Shown in pieces: positions 1-4,076 of a stretch of 5,129 nt of DNA (position 1 is its first letter; every line of letters starts with the position of its first letter). Source of the stretch: Bacillota bacterium (GTDB lineage Bacteria > Bacillota > Bacilli > Lactobacillales > Streptococcaceae); contig JAJXWC010000168.1 in NCBI GenBank assembly GCA_021781855.1, positions 1 through 5,129 of the forward strand, written 5' to 3'. Position numbers and translations under genes: made by a program. A model generated the notes under the pieces. That model saw nothing but the letters and a program-made list of their open reading frames with translations. It did not search any database and was not told the origin of the DNA.

Positions 1-14
1 GCCTTGTGACTTTA

Positions 15-68
15 GTCGGTTAGTGAAATCGACAGGTTAACAGCTCAATAGTACGGTGTACTGTTGAG
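15..68 (+). other. Two consecutive hairpins in non-coding DNA
   Basis: Two strong inverted repeats lie side by side. The first pairs 15-21 with 27-33 (GTCGGTT/AATCGAC, 5-nt loop). The second pairs 44-54 with 58-68 (CTCAATAGTAC/GTACTGTTGAG, 3-nt loop), which is 11 bp with one G-T wobble. Each stem contains a single wobble that is G-U on a + strand transcript but A-C on the other, so the structure fits + strand RNA better. No T-run follows either stem, so neither is a normal intrinsic terminator. No open reading frame of substance crosses here. The gene upstream is outside the window, so this could be its 3' untranslated region, a small RNA, or a DNA-level repeat. Function is unknown. Confidence 0.5.
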
Positions 69-158
69 GTTGCAGATAGAGGAGTGAAGCTCTCATCTTT
101 CGTAGTGTGCTGTTAAGGTTGCGAATAGAGTAAACGAAGTTTACGTCTTTCGTAATGA
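61..158 (+). repeat. Imperfect ~49-bp tandem repeat, each unit able to fold
   Basis: Unit 1 (61-109) and unit 2 (110-158) align along their whole length with one indel. They share CTGTTRAGGTTGC at the start and TCTTTCGTARTG near the end. Unit 1 folds as AGATAGAG (74-81) with CTCTCATCT (90-98) around one bulged C. Unit 2 folds as GTAAAC (130-135) with GTTTAC (139-144) around a GAA loop, enclosed by CGAA (122-125) with TTCG (149-152). The stem bases differ between units while pairing is kept in both. A partial third copy of the left part, GAGATAGAGCGAATGA, follows at 163-178. Related motifs occur at 1463-1476 and 3866-3991. This looks like an intergenic repeat family; no function is assigned. 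Confidence 0.6.
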
Positions 159-209
159 AGTGGAGATAGAGCGAATGAGCACCTGTGGTAAGAGGCGAGG
201 AGATTAGCA

Positions 210-226
210 AGCACTGCTGAGATAAA
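210..226 (+). repeat. Copy 1 of a 17-bp direct repeat
   Basis: AGCACTGCTGAGATAAA matches 326-342 at 16 of 17 positions, 116 bp downstream. Its left part also sits in a small hairpin (204-209 with 215-220, loop 210-214). It ends 7 bp before the candidate -35 element at 234. It may be a regulator site or the trace of a local duplication. Confidence 0.4.
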
Positions 227-233
227 ATAAAAA

Positions 234-262
234 TTGACATTTTGCAGAAAATTTAGCAAAAT
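234..262 (+). promoter_or_regulatory. Candidate sigma-A promoter for the LacI-family gene
   Basis: A perfect -35 hexamer TTGACA (234-239) is followed, after a 17-bp spacer, by CAAAAT (257-262), which matches TATAAT at 4 of 6 positions. Transcription would begin near 269 and give a leader of about 140 nt before the start codon at 409. The spacer carries a CodY-like box, and the half-sites TTTTGC (240-245) and GCAAAA (256-261) overlap or flank the -10. That arrangement is typical of a repressible promoter. A second weak -10-like element, TATAAA, lies at 369-374, but it is too close to the SD at 383 to be an obvious promoter for this gene. Confidence 0.55.
239..253 (+). promoter_or_regulatory. 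Candidate CodY box
   Basis: ATTTTGCAGAAAATT matches the published lactococcal CodY consensus AATTTTCWGAAAATT at 13 of 15 positions; the mismatches are at 240 and 244. It lies between the -35 and -10 of the candidate promoter, so bound CodY would be expected to block RNA polymerase. CodY senses branched-chain amino acids in lactococci. In an AT-rich genome chance matches occur, so position is the main support. Confidence 0.4.
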
Positions 263-325
263 AGAGCAAGTAGTTTAGTTTTGCTTGGCAAAAGTCTGTT
301 TATTTCCTTGTCTGAAAAGATGAGC

Positions 326-342
326 AGCACTGATGAGATAAA
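326..342 (+). repeat. Copy 2 of the 17-bp direct repeat
   Basis: AGCACTGATGAGATAAA, with one mismatch to 210-226. It lies in the presumed untranslated leader of the LacI-family gene, 41 bp before the SD. There is no internal symmetry strong enough to call an operator. Confidence 0.4.
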
Positions 343-382
343 CAATCTTATGCTAGTAGGCTAATCACTATAAAATGTGGGG

Positions 383-408
383 AAAGGAGTTGCTGAATTC
401 GTCAGCAG
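383..408 (+). promoter_or_regulatory. SD with a hairpin in the spacer before ATG 409
   Basis: A full-strength SD, AAAGGAG (383-389), is 19 nt away from the ATG at 409, too far for normal initiation. The gap is almost exactly filled by a perfect 6-bp hairpin, TGCTGA (391-396) with TCAGCA (402-407), loop ATTCG. A T390-G408 wobble could extend it to 7 bp. Folding would bring the SD next to the ATG. The in-frame ATT at 397 (spacing 7) is a less likely alternative start. The later ATG at 448 has only a weak GGA 3 nt upstream. Confidence 0.5.
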
Positions 409-1422
409 ATGAATTTTTCGAAAGAAAATAACATCGTTTATGGAAAAATGGCAGTAACAATCAAAGATGTAGCAAAAAAAGCAGGGGTAAATGCTTCAAC
501 CGTTAGCCGAGTAATTAAAGACAGCTCGGAAATTAGTGACAAAACAAAAACAAAAGTTCGTAAAGCTATGACAGAGCTAGGCTACACTCGAAATGCAGCT
601 GCTCAGATACTTGCTTCGGGCAAAACAAATACGATTGGCGTGGTTTTTCCTCCCGTTGTTGATAAATCTAGTCAACCTTTTTTCATGAAAATTTTAACGT
701 CAATCAATGAAACGGCGAAAAAATTTAATGTTTCGATTGCGATTGCAACGGGGCACACGCATCATGAACTGAAAAAACAAGTTCGTTTGCTTTATTCTGA
801 ACGACGTGTGGATGGCTTTATTGTACTGTATGCAGGAAAATCGGATAGTATTCGTGAATATTTGATGAGCAATAAAATTCCGTTTGTTCTTGTGGGCACA
901 CCATCGGAACAGCAAAATGAGATTACGCATATTGATAACGACAATAAGCTTTTGGGACGTGAAGCCGTGCAACACTTGGCAAAATTAGGTCACAAAAATA
1001 TTTCTTTTGTGACGGATACAACTGAAGGAGAAGTTTTCGAAGAACGCTATCAAGGCTTTGTTGAAGAAATGTCACGACAAGGTCTGACACGTAGCTTGGT
1101 CAAATTTGATTCCTATTTTTCGATTGGACAAGAAACGGCGCTTGTGGTTATTGACGATGTTTTGTCGCTAAAAGTGCTAGAATCGCTTTTAGAGCATGGT
1201 TACCGAGTACCTGACGACGTTTCATTGATTACTTACAACAATTCAATATTTGGAACAATCATTCACCCGTTTTTAACGACTTTTGATATCAATGTGGCGC
1301 GATTGGGAGCGGCAAGTGTTGAAAAATTCTTAAATTTGCTCAATGAAAAGCCTGATTATCATGAAAAAACGGTCATTCCATTCGAGCTAATTTTACGTGA
1401 ATCAACAAGAGCTAGAATTTAA
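409..1422 (+). CDS. LacI/GalR-family transcriptional repressor
   Basis: This is a cytoplasmic DNA-binding regulator that normally dimerises and responds to a small ligand, often a sugar. Counted from ATG 409 the product has 337 residues. A helix-turn-helix of the LacI type lies at about 17-36 (TIKDVAKKAGV, then STVSRVI), the hinge helix at 62-72 (NAAAQILASGK, with the usual Leu at 68), and the periplasmic-binding-protein-like ligand domain from about 73 to the end. Near the C-terminus VPDDVSLITYNNS matches the usual VPxDVSxxGFDxS element, with Asn-Asn in place of Phe-Asp. Family members usually begin at the Met of MAVTIKDVA, here at 448, giving 324 residues. I keep 409 because it has the only strong SD, placed across a spacer hairpin. 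The ligand and targets are unknown; the HTH resembles MalR-like regulators, but that is too little to name it. It is a single-gene unit ending in its own terminator. Confidence 0.9.
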   Translation: MNFSKENNIVYGKMAVTIKDVAKKAGVNASTVSRVIKDSSEISDKTKTKVRKAMTELGYTRNAAAQILASGKTNTIGVVFPPVVDKSSQPFFMKILTSINETAKKFNVSIAIATGHTHHELKKQVRLLYSERRVDGFIVLYAGKSDSIREYLMSNKIPFVLVGTPSEQQNEITHIDNDNKLLGREAVQHLAKLGHKNISFVTDTTEGEVFEERYQGFVEEMSRQGLTRSLVKFDSYFSIGQETALVVIDDVLSLKVLESLLEHGYRVPDDVSLITYNNSIFGTIIHPFLTTFDINVARLGAASVEKFLNLLNEKPDYHEKTVIPFELILRESTRARI

Positions 1423-1434
1423 TCTAGCTTTTTT
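1407..1434 (+). terminator. Intrinsic terminator overlapping the LacI-gene stop
   Basis: AGCTAGA (1410-1416) pairs with TCTAGCT (1423-1429) around a 6-nt loop that includes the TAA stop at 1420-1422, and TTTTTT runs through 1434. AAG at 1407-1409 can pair with the T-run to lengthen the stem. The terminator is built from the last codons of the gene and separates it from ciaRH. Confidence 0.8.
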
Positions 1435-1462
1435 CATTAGCACGCACTATTTCTGAATTTCG

Positions 1463-1476
1463 CACTACGAAAGATG
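1463..1476 (-). repeat. Inverted copy of the intergenic repeat motif
   Basis: CACTACGAAAGATG is the exact reverse complement of CATCTTTCGTAGTG at 94-107. Locally its left half forms a small hairpin, TTTCG (1458-1462) with CGAAA (1468-1472). The short direct repeat CGCACTA also occurs at 1443-1449 and 1461-1467. It lies in the gap between the LacI-gene terminator and the candidate ciaR promoter. Confidence 0.5.
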
Positions 1477-1515
1477 GAAATTTCAAGTCCAACTGAATGA
1501 GTCGCCATATTATTC

Positions 1516-1554
1516 TATCAAAAAAATTTCAGTTTGATTTCAGTAATCATTAAG
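1516..1554 (+). promoter_or_regulatory. Candidate CiaR binding region: four repeats at 11-bp spacing
   Basis: TTTCAG (1527-1532), N5, TTTCAG (1538-1543) differs by one base per half from the established pneumococcal CiaR site TTTAAG-N5-TTTAAG. The repeat phase continues in both directions: ATTAAG (1549-1554, 5 of 6 to TTTAAG) downstream and TATCAA (1516-1521, weaker) upstream, all exactly 11 bp apart. OmpR-type regulators bind such one-turn direct repeats as side-by-side dimers. The region lies about 100 bp upstream of ciaR, which suggests autoregulation. Confidence 0.6.
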
Positions 1555-1575
1555 GCTAGGGCAAGAAAAATGCGT

Positions 1576-1581
1576 GATAAT
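1576..1581 (+). promoter_or_regulatory. Possible -10 element of the ciaRH promoter
   Basis: GATAAT matches TATAAT at 5 of 6 positions and lies 21 bp after the last phased repeat. There is no recognisable -35 at 16-18 bp, as expected if an activator replaces it. Alternatives are TAAAAT at 1586-1591 and an extended -10, TGATAAAAT, at 1628-1636. The last is so close to the gene that its transcript would have almost no leader. Confidence 0.3.
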
Positions 1582-1640
1582 AGTGTAAAATATAAGGAAA
1601 GGGACAGGATTTCGCTAGATGAAATTCTGATAAAATGTGA

Positions 1641-1647
1641 AGAAGGA
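1641..1647 (+). promoter_or_regulatory. SD that fixes the ciaR start at 1656
   Basis: AGAAGGA is followed by 8 nt and then ATG 1656. The in-frame ATG at 1647 overlaps this SD and has no other ribosome binding site before it. The later start also gives the usual family N-terminus, MIKILLVEDD. Confidence 0.8.
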
Positions 1648-1655
1648 TGGATACA

Positions 1656-2324
1656 ATGATTAAAATTTTGCTAGTAGAAGATGATTTATCTTTGTCAAAT
1701 TCTGTTTATGATTTTTTAAAATCATTTGCTGAGGTTAAACAGTGTTATGACGGCGCTGAAGGCTTATATGAAGCGGAACTCGGGATTTATGATTTGATTT
1801 TACTTGATTTGATGTTGCCTGAAAAAAATGGTTTCGAGGTGCTCAAAGAATTGCGTGAGCAGAGTATTGATACACCCGTATTGATTATGACAGCCAAAGA
1901 GTCGATTGATGATAAAATGCACGGCTTTGATATTGGTGCAGATGATTATTTGACGAAGCCTTTCTATCTTGATGAGTTGAAAGCGCGAATTCAAGCACTT
2001 TTGAAACGGACAGGAAAACTTGAAGACAGCAACGGCTTAGCTTACGGCAATGTTCGCTTGAATTTGTCAAATAAGTCAGCATTTATCGGTGAGGAACCAG
2101 TAGAACTTATTGGTAAAGAGTTCGACCTTGTGGTTTACCTTATGCAAAATCGCAATGTTATCTTGCCTAAGGAACAAATTTTTGATAGAATTTGGGGCTA
2201 TGACAGCGATACGACCGTTACTGTTGTTGAAGTTTACATGAGTAAGGTACGTAAAAAATTGAAAGATACAGAACTTGTAAATAATCTCTCGACTTTGCGG
2301 AATGTAGGATATATTTTGCGCTAA
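1656..2324 (+). CDS. ciaR: CiaR-type response regulator (OmpR/PhoB family)
   Basis: This cytoplasmic transcription factor is activated by phosphorylation from its partner kinase CiaH. The 222-residue product is normal length for the family. The receiver domain spans about 1-118, with the acidic pair Glu8-Asp9-Asp10, the phospho-acceptor Asp51 (LLDLMLPEKNG), Thr79 in MTAKES and Lys101 in LTKPF. The winged-helix DNA-binding domain spans about 127-222, with ELIGKEFDLVVYLMQN, the recognition-helix region VVEVYMSKVRKKL and the closing wing TLRNVGYIL. Close similarity to streptococcal CiaR is recognised from memory (for example GADDYLTKPFYL and ILPKEQIFDRIWG). In streptococci CiaR controls small csRNAs, competence, bacteriocin and envelope stress traits; whether that holds here is inference. 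It is probably cotranscribed with ciaH. A lactococcal Llr-series name may apply but cannot be assigned from sequence alone. Confidence 0.93.
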   Translation: MIKILLVEDDLSLSNSVYDFLKSFAEVKQCYDGAEGLYEAELGIYDLILLDLMLPEKNGFEVLKELREQSIDTPVLIMTAKESIDDKMHGFDIGADDYLTKPFYLDELKARIQALLKRTGKLEDSNGLAYGNVRLNLSNKSAFIGEEPVELIGKEFDLVVYLMQNRNVILPKEQIFDRIWGYDSDTTVTVVEVYMSKVRKKLKDTELVNNLSTLRNVGYILR

Positions 2325-2330
2325 AGTGAT

Positions 2331-2394
2331 TTGGCAAGCTCGTCAAATTCTTATGAAGAGAGTGTGCGAGCATCTGTAAGCCAAGTTTGACTTG
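2331..2394 (+). other. Structured gap between ciaR and ciaH
   Basis: This gap holds two sets of inverted repeats that cross each other. Set one is TTGGC (2331-2335) with GCCAA (2380-2384), enclosing GCTCG (2338-2342) with CGAGC (2367-2371). Set two is GTCAAA (2342-2347) with TTTGAC (2386-2391), extendable by CAA (2335-2337) with TTG (2392-2394) across a bulge. The two sets cannot form at the same time. There is no T-run, so this is not an evident terminator. A role in tuning ciaH expression or mRNA processing is possible. Confidence 0.35.
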
Positions 2395-2414
2395 TCGCTA
2401 GGTGCTTGAGCCTA

Positions 2415-2421
2415 GAAAGGA
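2415..2421 (+). promoter_or_regulatory. SD that favours the TTG start of ciaH at 2427
   Basis: GAAAGGA lies 5 nt before TTG 2427. The in-frame TTG at 2406 has no SD-like sequence in front of it, so the shorter form is preferred. Confidence 0.7.
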
Positions 2422-2426
2422 AAATT

Positions 2427-3851
2427 TTGAAGCATTTTATCAACAAAATCAAATCTTCATTCCTTGTCAAAAAATTAGAAAAGCTGCTGAATAGGGTCAA
2501 ATCTTCAGCCATCGTGAAAAATGATGGGAAAAATTTCCTTCATTTTTTTGTCGCTTTTACAGTAATTTTTGCTGCCTTGACGATTATTATTTTACAGGTA
2601 ATGAACAGCGGTATTTATAAGGAAACGGACCAAAACTTGCAAAGTCTCTGGGGAAATCCTGCTTTTCAAGAAAATATTACAAACTCACAAAAACAAGTGA
2701 GTACTAATCTTCCTTTACCTGGAAATTATGGGCCGAATACAAGCTTTATCTTTTACGATACAAAAGGAAAAATGCAGCTTCCAAATAGTAATGAGTCAGG
2801 AATGGTTACGCAAGATTATGGACAGTTTGCACAAAATCTGGGATTGTTAGAAAGAAAAGTGCAGTTAACTCCGTCACAAATAGGGGAAATTCACACACTA
2901 ACTGTTTTGAATCCTTATGGTGGAACGCTCCATTATCGGTATTTGACAATGGGGATACTATCTGACCCTAATACCCTTATCGGATATGTACAAATTTTTA
3001 CAAATATTGACCAGCTTCAAGAATCAACTTCACGAAGTAATCTTATTATTATCACGACATTAGCAGCTTTTTGGCTTCTTTCAGTTGTTATCAGTCTCTA
3101 TCTTGCAAATTGGACGCTTCGGCCAATCATGCTTGCCTACGAGCGTCAAAAAGAGTTCGTCGAAAATGCGTCTCACGAATTACGAACACCATTAGCGATT
3201 TTGCAAAATCGGCTTGAATTGCTCTTTCAGAAGCCGACCGCGACAATTATTGATGAGTCAGAAAATATCTCTGAAAGTCTTTCAGAAGTTCGCAACATGC
3301 GTCTTTTAACCACCAATTTGCTCAATTTAGCACGGCGTGATTCAGGCATTAAAATTGAACCAGAAGAAACTAAAGCGGACTTCTTTGAAGGGATTTTTGC
3401 AAGTTACGGTATGTTAGCTGAAAATGCAGAAAAAGAATTTGACGGTTCTGTCAAATTGGAGGGGAGCGTGCAGCTTGACCAATCTTTGGTCAAACAGCTC
3501 TTGACAATTTTATTTGATAATGCGCTGAAATACACGAATGATGATGGAAAAATTGCGATTGATGTGCAAAAAGTTGGTGGTAACTTGAATTTGACTGTTT
3601 CAGATAATGGTGATGGCATTTCCGATGAGGACAAGAAACGTATTTTTGACCGGTTTTTCCGTGTGGATAAAGCACGCACTCGTCAAAAAGGTGGCTTGGG
3701 ATTGGGTTTATCTCTCGCCAAACAAATCGTCGATGCCTATAATGGTAAAATTTCTGTTGAGGACAATCAGCCAAAAGGCGTAAAATTCATTGTACGGCTT
3801 CGCCTTGACAATCAAATCGTGAATCCGGCAAATATTTTTAAAAAGTTATAA
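2427..3851 (+). CDS. ciaH: CiaH-type membrane sensor histidine kinase
   Basis: This is the kinase partner of CiaR. Counted from TTG 2427 it has 474 residues. A basic cytoplasmic N-terminus of about 36 residues precedes TM1 (about 38-59, FVAFTVIFAALTIIILQVM). An extracytoplasmic sensor segment (about 60-204) follows, then TM2 (about 206-227, LIIITTLAAFWLLSVVISLY). The dimerisation/phosphotransfer domain has the H-box FVENASHELRTPLA with phospho-acceptor His250. The ATPase domain has the N-box DNALKYT (364-370), G1 DNGDGI (393-398), an F-box around IFDRFFRVDKA, and G2 GLGLGLSL (423-430). All catalytic motifs are intact. RVDKARTRQKGG and the H-box region closely match streptococcal CiaH from memory; the sensor segment is less conserved and the signal is unknown. 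The N-terminal cytoplasmic tail seems longer than in pneumococcal CiaH. Start codon TTG and a structured 102-bp gap after ciaR may hold its level below that of CiaR (inference). Confidence 0.92.
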   Translation: MKHFINKIKSSFLVKKLEKLLNRVKSSAIVKNDGKNFLHFFVAFTVIFAALTIIILQVMNSGIYKETDQNLQSLWGNPAFQENITNSQKQVSTNLPLPGNYGPNTSFIFYDTKGKMQLPNSNESGMVTQDYGQFAQNLGLLERKVQLTPSQIGEIHTLTVLNPYGGTLHYRYLTMGILSDPNTLIGYVQIFTNIDQLQESTSRSNLIIITTLAAFWLLSVVISLYLANWTLRPIMLAYERQKEFVENASHELRTPLAILQNRLELLFQKPTATIIDESENISESLSEVRNMRLLTTNLLNLARRDSGIKIEPEETKADFFEGIFASYGMLAENAEKEFDGSVKLEGSVQLDQSLVKQLLTILFDNALKYTNDDGKIAIDVQKVGGNLNLTVSDNGDGISDEDKKRIFDRFFRVDKARTRQKGGLGLGLSLAKQIVDAYNGKISVEDNQPKGVKFIVRLRLDNQIVNPANIFKKL

Positions 3852-3855
3852 AATA

Positions 3856-3874
3856 GAACTACTATTCGTAGTTT
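3856..3874 (+). terminator. Short hairpin just after ciaH, possible weak terminator
   Basis: AACTAC (3857-3862) pairs with GTAGTT (3868-3873), loop TATTC, with a possible G-T closing pair (3856/3874), starting 5 nt after the ciaH stop. It is followed by only a loose T-rich stretch (TGCTTC), so termination would be weak. The right side, TTCGTAGTTTGCT (3866-3878, including TTCGTAGT), also matches the repeat motif at 99-111 with one mismatch, so it may be repeat rather than terminator. Confidence 0.3.
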
Positions 3875-3904
3875 GCTTCATCAGCGCATCCCAATGCTAA
3901 ATCA

Positions 3905-4004
3905 ACTAAAGTCGCAAGACGGGATAAGCAGTACTATCTACACAGCTTTGCTCTCTTTATCCGCAAGTTTAGACAGAGATAGACCGAATGAATAGTGTAG
4001 ATGG
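3905..4004 (+). repeat. Relatives of the 1-180 repeat region, with inverted repeats
   Basis: Two segments echo the start of the window. ACTAAAGTCGCAAG (3905-3918) matches the reverse complement of 3-16 at 13 of 14 positions, and GAGATAGACCGAATGA (3976-3991) matches 163-178 at 15 of 16. Around them CTATCTACAC (3934-3943) pairs with GTGTAGATGG (3995-4004) over 10 bp with one wobble, enclosing TCTCT (3952-3956) with AGAGA (3975-3979). A competing stem, GGATAA (3922-3927) with TTATCC (3957-3962), crosses the outer one. No gene is evident. This appears to be another member of the same intergenic repeat family. Confidence 0.45.
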
Positions 4005-4005
4005 A

Positions 4006-4036
4006 CAGGGTACAACCTCGGGGAAGTTGTACCCTG
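4006..4036 (+). promoter_or_regulatory. Perfect 11-bp inverted repeat in the dxs leader
   Basis: CAGGGTACAAC (4006-4016) pairs perfectly with GTTGTACCCTG (4026-4036) around a 9-nt loop. It ends 40 bp before the dxs start codon. No T-run follows on either strand, so a standard intrinsic terminator is unlikely. It could be a leader stem-loop protecting or regulating the mRNA, or a palindromic protein-binding site. No promoter for dxs could be placed with confidence in 3852-4076. Confidence 0.45.
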
Positions 4037-4076
4037 AATAAGTCTCTGCTTCATTTCACAAGAAAAAGGAGAAAAA

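Noticed and set aside
61..178. CRISPR array
   Set aside because: Only two to three diverged units with no unique spacers between identical repeats; the units adjoin directly.
37..240. 67-codon open frame on the - strand in the first intergenic region
   Set aside because: No SD before its ATG, and it runs straight through the tandem hairpin repeats. Its Leu/Ser-rich composition looks like a translated repeat.
375..431. 18-codon frame ATG TGG GGA..., overlapping the start of the LacI-family gene out of frame
   Set aside because: There is no SD upstream, and its ATG overlaps a possible -10. A leader peptide cannot be excluded but nothing supports it.
700..975. 91-codon - strand frame within the LacI-family gene
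   Set aside because: It is a shadow of the repressor gene: no ribosome binding site, and Arg/Phe/Asn-rich sequence with no domain.
1647..1655. Upstream ATG at 1647 as the ciaR start
   Set aside because: It overlaps the SD that serves ATG 1656, and would add MDT in front of the normal family N-terminus.
4006..4036. Intrinsic terminator after ciaH
   Set aside because: The stem is strong, but the bases after it on both strands lack a T-run, so it is reported as a leader or operator-like inverted repeat.
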